A stretch of DNA of 22,640 nucleotides from Negativibacillus sp. (GCA_020024325.1 JAHHTY010000034.1:1-22640), one strand, 5' to 3'; counted from the stretch's first letter, positions 1 to 7,960 are shown. Numbers and translations: made by a program. The notes: generated by a model not told the origin, from the sequence alone.

Positions 1-827
1 GGTTTTACTGGTTCAGATGTTTGTCCTGCACGATAAGTTCCGTCTTTTCTTGCTTTTAAGCTTGCAAGTAGTGCATCACCATCAGTCAGAGCACCAACAA
101 ACTCATCATCCACATACAGTCCGGCAGCCTCTTCAATTTCATTTCCAGATGCTCGAATGATATTGTTAATTAACACTGTCTGGTCAGAAATTTGATCATC
201 TTCGACCACTTCCAAAGAGTAGATAGGGATACTATCTTCTGGAGGAAGATAAGCTTCGTTGACAATACGTTCCCTTACTTTTGATTCTGCTTCAGAGAAC
301 GCTGATTCTGACAGAATATAGCCGATATGTTCCCCGTTATATTGCACTCTTAAACCAAAGGTAAGAGTGCTAAAATGATGAACCGTTACAATTAAAACAG
401 TAACACCGATAAGGGGAAGAATGTAATTGACAGCACCGGTAATTTGCTTTGCAACGGGGGTGAGTGCACGGAAAAATTCAGGAAGACCCAGTCCTTCTTC
501 CCGATGCTGCTGATGGTGTTTATTCCAGTCCTGTAAAGCAAGGTGAGTTTGGGAAAGAGCTTTTTTTAACTCCCGCTTCCAGCGGCCTTTTGATGGGGCT
601 GAAACAGCGCGCTGGTCCTTAATATCAAAATAAATCCTTCGCAATGCCCATTTTATGTGCAGAGCTTTTTGCTTCACTACTCGGCGGAATCGTCGGTAGT
701 ATCGAATAATTCTTGCACCCACAAGATAAAAAAGTGCATAAAGAAAGTGGATTAAAGAAGATAATTCTTTAAAGGAACTGGAAGGAGATGGTTTAGGGCT
801 GACAGTATTGTCTGGGTTTGACACCAA
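1..827 (-). CDS. N-terminal part of a membrane-anchored protein, G5/M23 peptidase-like (partial, runs off the window)
   Basis: Reading the minus strand leftward gives an unbroken frame of 275 codons reaching the window edge. The start is TTG at 827 (7 bases after AAGGAG) or GTG at 824; there is no ATG nearby. Residues 1-130 are basic and lack a signal peptide, residues about 133-150 form one membrane helix (LPLIGVTVLIVTV), and the rest should lie outside the cell. After the helix comes a segment with a YNGEHIGYI motif followed by a charged helix, then a second segment with YVDDEFVGALTDGDALLASL. From memory, these 'new-name' segments resemble the repeats that precede G5 and M23 (LytM) domains in clostridial cell-wall proteins, but the catalytic part would lie beyond position 1. 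The topology is seen directly; the family call is inference. It could also be a YabE-like G5 protein without a peptidase. Confidence 0.6.
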   Translation of the reverse strand, partial: MVSNPDNTVSPKPSPSSSFKELSSLIHFLYALFYLVGARIIRYYRRFRRVVKQKALHIKWALRRIYFDIKDQRAVSAPSKGRWKRELKKALSQTHLALQDWNKHHQQHREEGLGLPEFFRALTPVAKQITGAVNYILPLIGVTVLIVTVHHFSTLTFGLRVQYNGEHIGYILSESAFSEAESKVRERIVNEAYLPPEDSIPIYSLEVVEDDQISDQTVLINNIIRASGNEIEEAAGLYVDDEFVGALTDGDALLASLKARKDGTYRAGQTSEPVK

Positions 828-889
828 TGACCCGCTCCTTTCCAAAAATCTTTTATAAAGTGACAACTTGTTTTTTACAAACACTCTTT

Positions 890-918
890 ATTATAAAGGT
901 TTTCGAGCGTTTATTCAA
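890..918 (-). promoter_or_regulatory. Sigma-A promoter of the partial G5/M23-like gene
   Basis: On the minus strand, TTGAAT (913-918) and a perfect TATAAT (890-895) are separated by 17 bases. The expected transcript start is near 883, giving a leader of about 55 bases before the TTG start at 827. Confidence 0.65.
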
Positions 919-1256
919 TAATTGTTACAGAATTGACATCTTCATATATAACTTTTAAGTTTGAAACACATCAAAATAATGCATTACGTACTATTATATC
1001 TTAATTTTTTAAAGAAGAACAGGGTAAAAATATAGATATTTTATGAAGAAAGAATAGATTTTTGATTTTATCTTTTAGAATGACAACAGAAAAGCCGGTA
1101 TGATAAAGTGAACTCCAAAATCAGACAATATTTAAATTTAAAATTGCTTATGAATCAGAGAGGTTATGTGGTTAAAAAGAAAATGGCAAATTCTTTTGTT
1201 CGTTTTTTCTTGATTTGAGTAAAGTATAAAATGAGTATTAGTCGGGAGTTGTTTCA

Positions 1257-1311
1257 TATAAAAATAACCCCATCTGTCAGAGAAGATACGATACTCTCCG
1301 ACAGATGGGGT
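1257..1311 (-). terminator. Rho-independent terminator of the antiporter gene
   Basis: ACCCCATCTGTC and its exact complement (1267-1278 with 1300-1311) form a 12-pair stem. After one mismatch there are four more inner pairs and an 11-base loop. On the minus strand the stem is followed by TATTTTTATAT. It lies about 40 bases after the stop of the antiporter. Confidence 0.8.
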
Positions 1312-1352
1312 GCAGTTCATAAAGAAGGTTCCTTTAAAGCAACGAACCTTGT

Positions 1353-2651
1353 TTATTTCTTTTTGTTTCTTTTTTTCTTCATCATATGGTCGTTTGCACG
1401 AATCAAATTTTCTGCAATGTAATCGAGCTGTTCCACCTCTTCGTATCGATCGACCAGGGTGCTTTCCTGAAGATCTTCGTAGGTATTGCTTTGACGGTAA
1501 GCAAATTTTAAAAGAATCGGGGTGAGAATGGTGGTAGCAACAACCATGATAATGATTGGTCCAAAGAATATTTCAGGCATTAGTCCTAGGGCAGCTCCCT
1601 TGTTTGCAACGATCAGAGCAACCTCACCACGACATACCATGCCGACACCGATCTGCTCACACTGCTGTTTTTTCAGACCACATATTTTAGCGCCCATGGC
1701 ACAACCCAATAGCTTGCTGAGTACGGCAACAATCACTAACAAAACAGAGAAAATAAGAATGTTTACGGTCATCCTCGGAAGTTCTACGCTCAGACCAATG
1801 CTTGCAAAGAAGATTGGGGTAAGTAATAAATAGGAAAGAGGTGCAAATTTTACCTCAATGTATTTTGCTTTAGAGGTGGTAGAGATAATTAAGCCTGCTG
1901 CAAAAGCACCGGTGATGTCTGCAACACCAAAAAAATGTTCTGCACAGAAGGACATAAACAAACACAGAACAAAGGCAAAAACAGGGTAACGTTGAAGATC
2001 GGTGGAGTGGACATTTACAATGTACCAATCCATAAACTTTTTCACAAGGATGCCGATAATAGCGACAAAGAGGAAAAATCCCACAATTTTAAGAAGGACA
2101 ATAAGAAGATTGCTGTCGGAAGCCCCACCAATGCTGGTAACGATAGTTAAAGCAATTAAACCCAGAACGTCATCAATTAAGGCAGCGGCAAGAATGGTGT
2201 TACCTACAACGGTGGACAACTTACCCATCTCTTTTAAGGTTTCTACCGTGATGGAAACAGAGGTTGCTGTCAAAACAACACCGATGAAAACGTCCTGCAT
2301 AAAAGCGTTAGGGGTATTGCTGTTATTAAAGAAGAGGGCGAGGATGGTACCTCCAAACAAAGGAACAATGACACCACACAAAGCAACAAAAAAACTTGAT
2401 TTTCCGGTTTGTTTCAGGTCATTTAAGCTGGTTCCAAGACCGGCTGTGAACATCATAACAATAACACCCAGTTCTGATACCTGGGATAAAAATTCGGTAC
2501 TGTGGATAATGCCAAGCATAGCAGGACCCATAACAAGACCGGCGAGCAAAGAACCAACTACCTGGGGCATCTGAAGACGTTTGGTAATGATGCCAAAAAC
2601 TTTTGTGGAAATCAAAATTAACGCAATATCAAGAAGAAAACGGTATGACAT
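1353..2651 (-). CDS. Cation:proton antiporter, CPA2 (KefB/NapA-like) family
   Basis: Inner-membrane exchanger expected to swap Na+ or K+ for H+ and so maintain pH and ion balance. The 432-residue product is almost wholly hydrophobic, with about 12-13 helices. It has the glycine-rich first repeat (VVGSLLAGLVMGP, residues 31-43), GLGTSLNDLK near 71-80, and an adjacent Asp-Asp pair in ALIDDVLGL (D160, D161), the position of the ion-binding acidic pair in electrogenic CPA2 exchangers. The start at 2651 was chosen because AAGGAG sits 8 bases upstream; an in-frame ATG at 2687 has no ribosome site and overlaps the promoter region. The C-terminus is a charged tail ending in lysines, with no TrkA-N or TrkA-C regulatory domain, unlike full KefB/KefC. 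It is monocistronic with its own promoter and terminator. The ion specificity cannot be read from the sequence. Confidence 0.9.
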   Translation of the reverse strand: MSYRFLLDIALILISTKVFGIITKRLQMPQVVGSLLAGLVMGPAMLGIIHSTEFLSQVSELGVIVMMFTAGLGTSLNDLKQTGKSSFFVALCGVIVPLFGGTILALFFNNSNTPNAFMQDVFIGVVLTATSVSITVETLKEMGKLSTVVGNTILAAALIDDVLGLIALTIVTSIGGASDSNLLIVLLKIVGFFLFVAIIGILVKKFMDWYIVNVHSTDLQRYPVFAFVLCLFMSFCAEHFFGVADITGAFAAGLIISTTSKAKYIEVKFAPLSYLLLTPIFFASIGLSVELPRMTVNILIFSVLLVIVAVLSKLLGCAMGAKICGLKKQQCEQIGVGMVCRGEVALIVANKGAALGLMPEIFFGPIIIMVVATTILTPILLKFAYRQSNTYEDLQESTLVDRYEEVEQLDYIAENLIRANDHMMKKKRNKKK

Positions 2652-2688
2652 AAAAAACTCTCCTTTACAATGGATTTTTCGTTTCACA

Positions 2689-2716
2689 ATTATACTTCTT
2701 TGGGAATAATATTCAA
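2689..2716 (-). promoter_or_regulatory. Sigma-A promoter of the antiporter gene
   Basis: Minus-strand TTGAAT (2711-2716) and TATAAT (2689-2694) are 16 bases apart, with the gene starting about 40 bases downstream. The hexamers are the same as in the promoter at 890-918. Confidence 0.6.
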
Positions 2717-2962
2717 GTAAAAATATATAATTTGTTCTTTGTTTCTAATAAGTTTGTGGACTTGCCTAAAAAATAAATAATGAGATTGCAATTTGTGCAT
2801 ATTTTGATTGGGTAGAGTGATGAAAAAAACAAAAAATTTTAAAATTATCGTAAAATAAACTAAATCCCCTCTTTTTTATTGGATAAAAAATACAATATTA
2901 TTAAAAACATAAATAGAAATTAGTTTAAAAAGACAGATGAATTCTTTGCAAAATGATTATAA

Positions 2963-3006
2963 AAAAGTAGAAGAGCCTTACCATTAGGTAAGGCTCTTCT
3001 ACTTTT
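2963..3006 (-). terminator. Terminator of the first GntR-ABC operon (bidirectional form)
   Basis: A perfect 20-pair stem (2963-2982 with 2987-3006, core AGAAGAGCCTTACC) closes a four-base ATTA loop. A-runs and T-runs flank the stem, so it could work in either direction, but the gene that needs it ends at 3021 on the minus strand. Confidence 0.85.
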
Positions 3007-3020
3007 CTTTATGGATGAAA

Positions 3021-3842
3021 TTATTCAAGATTTAACTTGTTTTTAAGGATGTAACGAGCAGGAAGATAAAAGAAAAGATTTAACAGCAAGATAATTATTA
3101 AAAGGATGAATAAAAAGAAGAAAATAAAGGAGGGGATTGACATTTTTTCTACTAGGTGAAAGTGTTCTATAAGAAAAGAAAAACCTGATACAGATAAACC
3201 GGAAAAAAGAGAAAGAGGAATGCTGATGAGAGAATAAGCAACGAAAGATCCTATAATCTTGTTTCGGCAAAATGGTTGAATCTGTGAACAAGATATAGCA
3301 CAATAAAAGTGTAAAACTCCATTGGCAATTACTAAAACAAGCAAGAAGATGAACAAAATAATAATAGCTATCAGTGCAATCACATTTTTTATATTAAAAG
3401 AGTCAAACATAAAATAAAAACCGGAGGAAATTACCTGGGTTAGCTCAGAGAAAAAACCGGAAATTTCATTGGATGGGGCATAACTTAAAAATAAAATGCC
3501 AAGGGAGAGGATTGTGACAAACATGCTCAACAACATCCAAATGATTGAGGAAAGTAATTTGGAAAAGATGATAGTATCAACACTAACAGGCAACGTATGG
3601 GTAAGATAACCTTGATCTCCCAAAACACTTTTATAAAATTGTGAAATGATTAAAACCGTGGTTACAACATAAAGTGCAACAAATAAACCAACGATAATGA
3701 TAGAGCTGCCCGCAATGGCATACAACCAGTCAAACTGGATGAATATGGTGTTGAAAATTGATATAACAAGAGTGACAATATAAAAAGGGACAAGGGTTTT
3801 GGACAACTCTTTACAATCATATTTCAGCATTTTTCCTAACAT
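3021..3842 (-). CDS. ABC-2-type membrane protein, partner of a YtrB-like ATPase
   Basis: Probable membrane subunit of a small ABC transporter. The 273 residues contain about six hydrophobic helices (near 17-35, 43-70, 95-122, 150-178, 190-218 and 235-262). It has the sequence FYKSVLGDQGYLTHTLPVS at about 89-107, typical of a family of clostridial ABC membrane proteins that sit after a GntR regulator and an ATPase. Its start overlaps the end of the ATPase gene by 7 bases (ATGTTAG), with GGGAGG seven bases before the ATG, so the two are translationally coupled. A second ATG four codons later is possible but less well placed. The substrate is unknown; related YtrA-controlled systems respond to cell-wall-active antibiotics, which is knowledge of the family and not shown here. 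Confidence 0.8.
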   Translation of the reverse strand: MLGKMLKYDCKELSKTLVPFYIVTLVISIFNTIFIQFDWLYAIAGSSIIIVGLFVALYVVTTVLIISQFYKSVLGDQGYLTHTLPVSVDTIIFSKLLSSIIWMLLSMFVTILSLGILFLSYAPSNEISGFFSELTQVISSGFYFMFDSFNIKNVIALIAIIILFIFLLVLVIANGVLHFYCAISCSQIQPFCRNKIIGSFVAYSLISIPLSLFSGLSVSGFSFLIEHFHLVEKMSIPSFIFFFLFILLIIILLLNLFFYLPARYILKNKLNLE

Positions 3843-4582
3843 TTAAATACCTCCCTAAAGAGTCCATCAATAGATTTTCCATATTTTTCACGAATGCTGT
3901 CTACTTCCCCATCAATTACAATCTTTCCATGATTTAAAAACAGAACTTGGTCAAAAAATGTTTCTACATCCTGGATTAAATGGGTAGAGATAAGAATCGA
4001 AGCGTTTTCATCAAAGTTTTTAAGAATGGTAGAGAGAATGTATTCTCTGGCTGCGGGGTCAACACCGCCAATTGGTTCATCTAATAGGTAAAGTTGTGCA
4101 CGTCGGGACATAACAAGAATTAACTGAACTTTTTCTTTTGTACCTTTACTCAGTTTTTTTAATTTTTGGTTTTCGGAAATTTTTAAGTCAGCAAGCATCT
4201 GTTTTGCACGTTCAAGGTCAAAATCAGAATAAAAATCGGAAAAGTAACTGAGAATATCAGATATTTTCATCCAGTCATTTAAGTATGTGCGTTCGGGAAG
4301 ATAAGAAATAAGGGCTTTCGTCTGCTGACCGGGATGGAGAGAATTGATGAGAATCTCCCCGTTGTTTGATGGAGTCAATCCACAGATTAGTTTCATAAGT
4401 GTGGATTTACCGCAACCGTTTGGACCTAAAAGTCCGACAATTTGTCCTCGAGGTATTTCAAAATTTATACCTTCTAATACAGCATGAGAACCGTAGGATT
4501 TATGCAGATTTGTAATTTTTAAAACAGGACCTTTTGAAATGCAGCCGCCCTGTAGCATTTCGGTTGTATCATTCATTATCAT
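3836..4582 (-). CDS. ABC transporter ATP-binding protein (YtrB-like)
   Basis: The ATPase that powers the membrane protein encoded directly downstream. In the 248 residues I see Walker A GPNGCGKS (53-60), a YLPE Q-loop region with Glu in place of the usual Gln (94-97), the signature LSKGTKEK (144-151, a variant of LSGGQ common in this subfamily), Walker B LYLLDEP (164-170) and the switch histidine H201 in ISTHL. The first 20 residues extend beyond the usual fold. AAGGA lies only 4 bases before the ATG at 4582 and 10 bases before a second in-frame ATG at 4576, so the true start may be the second. The operon order is regulator, ATPase, membrane protein. Confidence 0.9.
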   Translation of the reverse strand: MIMNDTTEMLQGGCISKGPVLKITNLHKSYGSHAVLEGINFEIPRGQIVGLLGPNGCGKSTLMKLICGLTPSNNGEILINSLHPGQQTKALISYLPERTYLNDWMKISDILSYFSDFYSDFDLERAKQMLADLKISENQKLKKLSKGTKEKVQLILVMSRRAQLYLLDEPIGGVDPAAREYILSTILKNFDENASILISTHLIQDVETFFDQVLFLNHGKIVIDGEVDSIREKYGKSIDGLFREVFKC

Positions 4583-4608
4583 ATTTTCCTTTCTGTAAAT
4601 ATTATTGT

Positions 4609-4995
4609 TTATTTCCCGGGAAATTTTTGGGAAGAGTCAGATAAATATTTTTCCAAAAGTTTTGGAATTTCCTCTTTTGGATACCCTAAAGAAGAGATCC
4701 TTTCAACCATTCGTGCAATTTCATCGTAAGCAAGTGTTTTAGAAATTTCCATGATTTTCTCCTTATCATCGGTTACAAAGCGACCGGAAGTTCGCTGGCT
4801 TTTTACAAGACCATCACGCTCCAGCTCTGACAGAGCTTTTTGCATTGTGTTTGGATTGACACCGGCGAGGAGTGCAAGTTCTCGGACAGTGGGAAGTTTT
4901 TCTCCTGGTTGATATTTTCCGCAGGCAAGATTTGACTTTAATATTTGTATAATTTGAATGTAAATGGGTAGGTTATCATCAAAAGACCAGCTCAT
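4609..4995 (-). CDS. GntR-family regulator, YtrA subfamily
   Basis: Dimeric DNA-binding repressor expected to control its own operon. The 128 residues start with the PIYIQIIQILKSNLACGKYQPGEKLPT-type winged helix-turn-helix (shown in part: PIYIQI, PGEKLPTVREL, NPNTMQKAL). They end in a short helical tail of about 50 residues in place of a ligand-binding domain, which defines the YtrA group. The start at 4995 was preferred because GAGGGGG lies 6 bases upstream; an ATG two codons earlier (5001) directly abuts that ribosome site. A palindrome just upstream (5011-5040) is the likely operator. The ATPase gene follows after 26 bases. The inducer is unknown. Confidence 0.9.
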   Translation of the reverse strand: MSWSFDDNLPIYIQIIQILKSNLACGKYQPGEKLPTVRELALLAGVNPNTMQKALSELERDGLVKSQRTSGRFVTDDKEKIMEISKTLAYDEIARMVERISSLGYPKEEIPKLLEKYLSDSSQKFPGK

Positions 4996-5010
4996 TTTCA
5001 TCCCCCTCTC

Positions 5011-5040
5011 ATTATTGTATTAAGTAACTAATACAATAAT
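5011..5040. promoter_or_regulatory. Perfect palindrome, likely operator of the YtrA-type regulator
   Basis: ATTATTGTATTA (5011-5022) is repeated exactly in reverse complement at 5029-5040 around a 6-base centre. It begins inside the -10 box of the operon promoter and ends about 10 bases before the ribosome site, the classic place for an autorepressor. Assignment to this regulator is inference from position. Confidence 0.7.
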
Positions 5041-5064
5041 ATCAAATGGATTCCGGAATGTCAA
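5036..5064 (-). promoter_or_regulatory. Consensus sigma-A promoter of the first GntR-ABC operon
   Basis: Minus-strand TTGACA (5059-5064, perfect) and TATTAT (5036-5041, 5 of 6) are 17 bases apart. The -10 box shares five bases with the palindrome at 5011-5040. Confidence 0.8.
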
Positions 5065-5081
5065 TAGAAAATAAAATAATT

Positions 5082-5110
5082 TTGTTGCTTTCGCCTGACA
5101 GCAGCAACAA
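5082..5110. repeat. Short inverted repeat between divergent transcription units
   Basis: TTGTTGCT (5082-5089) and AGCAACAA (5103-5110) can pair around a 13-base loop. It lies between the leftward GntR-ABC operon and the rightward amidohydrolase gene. On the minus strand a T-rich stretch follows. It may be a weak terminator or a protein site; the role is unclear. Confidence 0.4.
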
Positions 5111-5211
5111 TTTGATTTTAGGGGCTTTACAAATTCCTTTTTAATATCTCATGATTTAGACATAAAAGAATAGTATGATGAAAAATATTATAGAAAGTAG
5201 GGGGAAGAACC

Positions 5212-6849
5212 ATGAAACAGTTGTTTTACCATGCGCAAGTAGTGACGATGGAAGAAGACCAAAACGGACAGGTTATAACAGAACAGAGTGTTTTGGTCCA
5301 GGATGGAACAATCATTGCGGTGGGAGAAGAAAAGAAGCTGGAGCAGATGGCAGGGGAAAATTGCGAAAAAATTGACTGTCAAGGGAAAGCACTGTTGCCG
5401 GCATTCATTGATTCACACAGTCACATTACTGCATTAGCACAATCTCTTGCATATTGCGATTTAAGTACCGCAACCAGCTTTGAGGAAATCGAGCAGCAAT
5501 TGCTTGATTTTACAAGAAAATCTCCACTGTGTGATGGACAATATGTTATTGGTTTTGGATATGACCATAATAATTTAAAAGAGCAAAAGCACCCTGACCG
5601 ACATTTTTTAGACAGAACAGCAGAAAAAATATTAAAGCAGGATCAGGAAAATTTCCCAGGAAATAGGGTTGAGAAAATTTCCATGATGCTCAGCCATGCT
5701 TCGGGACATATGGGTATAATGGGCAGCAGTGCTCTAAGCCATTTTGGAATTGATAAATCCACCCCGAATCCATCAGACGGAATTATCGGTCGGGAAGAAG
5801 ATGGCACACCAAACGGATATCTGGAGGAAAATTCATTTATTCAGCTGACTTCAAAAATTCCACAGCCTTCCAAGGAGGAACAGCTCAGACGTATTGAACA
5901 AGCACAGAAAGTTTATTGGAGTTACGGAATTACAACAATACAGGATGGCTTAACAAAACAAAAAGAATGGAATCTTCTAAAAGAACTTGCACAAACGGGA
6001 AGATTGAAAACAGATGTGGTTTGTTATGCAGATTTAAAGGATAACCGTTCGCTGATTAAAGAAAATCCGGAGTATACAAAAGGCTACAACAAACACCTTC
6101 GGTTGGGTGGTTATAAGATTTTTTTGGACGGGTCCCCACAAGGAAAAACAGCATGGCTGACAAAACCATATGAGGGAGAAAGTGAGTATTGCGGATATCC
6201 AATCTATACCGATGAACAGGTAAAAGAGTTTGTAAAGGAATCGATTGAAGATTCCCAGCAACTGCTGGCACATTGTAATGGTGACGCAGCTTCTCAGCAA
6301 TATTTGGATGCTTGTCGTCTTGCAGGAGATACCAGAAAGATTCGACCTGTAATAGTTCATGCACAAACTTTACGCCTTGACCAAATACCAAAGCTGAAGC
6401 CATTGGGGATGATTCCTTCTTATTTTGTTGCACACACTTGGTTTTGGGGAGATGTGCATTTAAAAAATCTGGGAGAACAGCGTGCAAAACAAATAAGCCC
6501 TCTTAAATCTACACTGGAAAACAAAATTCCTTATACCTTACATCAGGATTCACCGGTCATTCCTCCGGATATGATGAAAACAGTATGGTGTGCCGTTAAC
6601 CGTCGCAGCAAAACGGGTCAATCTATGGGCGATGATCAAAAAATCAGCGTGAAAGATGCACTCAAGGGAATCACCGTCAATGCTGCCTATCAATATTTTG
6701 AAGAGAAGGATAAAGGAAGTATTTGTGTGGGCAAACGTGCAGATTTTGTTTTGCTATCCGAAAATCCTCTGACAGAAAACCCGGAAAAACTGGATCGGAT
6801 TCAGATATTAAAGACATTTTCTCAAGGAGAGCTTGTGTACAGTCGCTAA
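5212..6849 (+). CDS. Metal-dependent amidohydrolase, amidohydrolase_3 / YtcJ-like
   Basis: Cytoplasmic hydrolase of the amidohydrolase superfamily; relatives (YtcJ, NfdA) hydrolyse N-substituted formamides or other amides, but the substrate here is unknown. The 545 residues show the N-terminal beta-sandwich strand, then the metal motif DSHSH (H69, H71), K302 in YKIFLDG (probable bridging lysine), H354 in AHCNGD, H383 in VHAQ, and D446 in HQDSP, followed by the C-terminal signature GKRADFVLLSENPL (508-520). All expected metal ligands are present, so it should be active. There is no signal peptide. The start has GGGGG seven bases upstream. No strong promoter was found; a weak TTTACA-18-CATGAT lies at 5126-5155. 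It precedes the FCD regulators by 172 bases and may supply or remove groups on imported peptides (inference). Confidence 0.88.
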   Translation: MKQLFYHAQVVTMEEDQNGQVITEQSVLVQDGTIIAVGEEKKLEQMAGENCEKIDCQGKALLPAFIDSHSHITALAQSLAYCDLSTATSFEEIEQQLLDFTRKSPLCDGQYVIGFGYDHNNLKEQKHPDRHFLDRTAEKILKQDQENFPGNRVEKISMMLSHASGHMGIMGSSALSHFGIDKSTPNPSDGIIGREEDGTPNGYLEENSFIQLTSKIPQPSKEEQLRRIEQAQKVYWSYGITTIQDGLTKQKEWNLLKELAQTGRLKTDVVCYADLKDNRSLIKENPEYTKGYNKHLRLGGYKIFLDGSPQGKTAWLTKPYEGESEYCGYPIYTDEQVKEFVKESIEDSQQLLAHCNGDAASQQYLDACRLAGDTRKIRPVIVHAQTLRLDQIPKLKPLGMIPSYFVAHTWFWGDVHLKNLGEQRAKQISPLKSTLENKIPYTLHQDSPVIPPDMMKTVWCAVNRRSKTGQSMGDDQKISVKDALKGITVNAAYQYFEEKDKGSICVGKRADFVLLSENPLTENPEKLDRIQILKTFSQGELVYSR

Positions 6850-6920
6850 AAGAAAACAAATAAAAAGACTGAAAAAGTTTATTGTTTTTATGATTTTAAC
6901 TTAAAAACTTTCTTCCGGCA

Positions 6921-6949
6921 TTGCAAAAAACTTCCCACTATGCTACATT
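6921..6949 (+). promoter_or_regulatory. Promoter of the first FCD regulator
   Basis: TTGCAA (6921-6926) and TACATT (6944-6949) are 17 bases apart, about 72 bases before the ATG. The same TTGCAA-17-TAC layout precedes the second regulator at 7961-7989. Confidence 0.55.
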
Positions 6950-6972
6950 TAAGAATAATGAATATTTGTAAA

Positions 6973-6989
6973 TTTTGGAAATACCAAAA
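6973..6989. promoter_or_regulatory. Candidate operator, inverted repeat TTTTGG-N5-CCAAAA
   Basis: Perfect 6-base arms (6973-6978, 6984-6989) with a 5-base centre lie about 20 bases downstream of the -10 box of the first FCD regulator. FCD/FadR proteins commonly bind such short palindromes next to their own promoter. The link is inference. Confidence 0.45.
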
Positions 6990-7021
6990 GTATAGTAGAG
7001 AGTAGTAGGAGGCAAGGCAGG

Positions 7022-7714
7022 ATGGCAAAGATAATGCGTCAAACCCTGCGAGAACAGGTAACACAAGCAATTCGTATAAAACTGTTGACAGGGGAATTGA
7101 AACCGGGAACTCGCATTGTAGAACAGGATATAGCTCAAGACCTTGGCGTTAGCCGGGGACCTGTCAGAGAGGCACTGCGTCAGATTGAACAGGAGGGTCT
7201 TGTAGAATACAGTTCCCATGTAGGATGTTTTGCAAAAGATTATACAGCACAGGATGTATATGAGGTCTATCTTTTGAGGGCAAACCTTGAAATTTTGTCG
7301 GTGAAGATGTGTGAAGGAATATTTTCCAGCGAAACATTGGAGAACATGGAGGAAATTTTAAATCGAATGGAATCCATAAAGGATGTTGAGCGTTTTGATG
7401 AAATTATTGATAACGATAACGAATTTCATGCTTGTATTGTAAAAGAATCAAAACTCAAACGTTTATACACCTTGTGGGACAGTATGAGCGGTGGCAATAC
7501 GATTGTTTTTTATCGTGGTGCAGGAAGAAGTGAATATGTTGTACATAATCAGTACCATATTCATCGAAAGGTATTGGATACTTTAAAAACAGGAGATGTA
7601 CAAAAAATTTCCGCAGTCCTGATAAACCATTATATGGAAACAATTAGAGATTACTTGGTTCAGCATAAAACATCACCGGAAGAATTTCCTTATAAAATCA
7701 ATATTGAATTCTAA
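7022..7714 (+). CDS. GntR-family regulator, FCD (FadR) subfamily, copy 1
   Basis: Ligand-responsive transcription regulator. The 230 residues contain the GntR winged helix at 5-70 (LGVSRGPVREALRQIE, 41-56) and an all-helical FCD domain at about 75-215. That domain keeps the metal-binding pattern D132-x3-H136, H181 and H203, so it should bind a metal and a small carboxylate-like ligand. GGAGG lies 9 bases before the ATG. A paralogue with the same residue spacing lies 353 bases downstream. Position between the amidohydrolase and the peptide importer suggests control of one or both. A long hairpin follows the stop codon. The effector cannot be read from the sequence. Confidence 0.92.
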   Translation: MAKIMRQTLREQVTQAIRIKLLTGELKPGTRIVEQDIAQDLGVSRGPVREALRQIEQEGLVEYSSHVGCFAKDYTAQDVYEVYLLRANLEILSVKMCEGIFSSETLENMEEILNRMESIKDVERFDEIIDNDNEFHACIVKESKLKRLYTLWDSMSGGNTIVFYRGAGRSEYVVHNQYHIHRKVLDTLKTGDVQKISAVLINHYMETIRDYLVQHKTSPEEFPYKINIEF

Positions 7715-7757
7715 TCTAAAAGAGGGCAACCTGATACAGGTTGTCCTCTTTTAGATT
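7713..7757 (+). terminator. Hairpin terminator after FCD regulator copy 1
   Basis: A 21-pair stem with one G-U pair (7713-7733 with 7737-7757) closes a 3-base loop and starts within the stop codon. The T-run lies inside the 3' arm (CTCTTTTAG), not after it, so termination may be partial. Confidence 0.6.
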
Positions 7758-7960
7758 GACTGAGAAAGGGGGAATAGTGAAAGATATAATAATTAAAACA
7801 TCTTTTTTATATAAAATGACAAGAGAGAAAATAGCAGGAGATTGTTTAAAAGGATAATTAAATTTTCCTTAATAGATGAAAGTTAGCTGGATTTATATTT
7901 ATTTTGCATAAAATATAGATTGAAAATGAGGGTACAATTAACAAAATATGAATGCGTTTG

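Larger units (their letters stand above)
828..1352. other. 525-base intergenic stretch without a gene
   Basis: This AT-rich gap holds the promoter of the leftward gene (890-918) and the terminator of the antiporter (1257-1311). Between 920 and 1256 I see no ribosome site paired with a sensible frame, no repeat and no RNA gene. The short frames across 1138-1422 on both strands come from the terminator hairpin being translated both ways. Confidence 0.6.
2652..3020. other. 369-base intergenic stretch without a gene
   Basis: The gap holds the antiporter promoter (2689-2716) and the terminator of the YtrA-type operon (2963-3006). The very AT-rich middle part, 2720-2960, shows no convincing frame, RNA or repeat. 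Confidence 0.6.

Noticed and set aside
1138..1422. Short frames on both strands sharing similar peptides around SDRWG
   Set aside because: The similarity comes from translating both arms of the antiporter terminator hairpin.
6850..6900. AT-only inverted repeat after the amidohydrolase gene as a terminator
   Set aside because: Arms of A and T with a bulge give a weak stem; not convincing as an intrinsic terminator.
7777..7857. 26-codon GTG frame after AAAGGGGG between the FCD genes
   Set aside because: No recognisable peptide, no clear promoter and a downstream hairpin context; a ribosome-like purine run is common by chance in AT-rich DNA.
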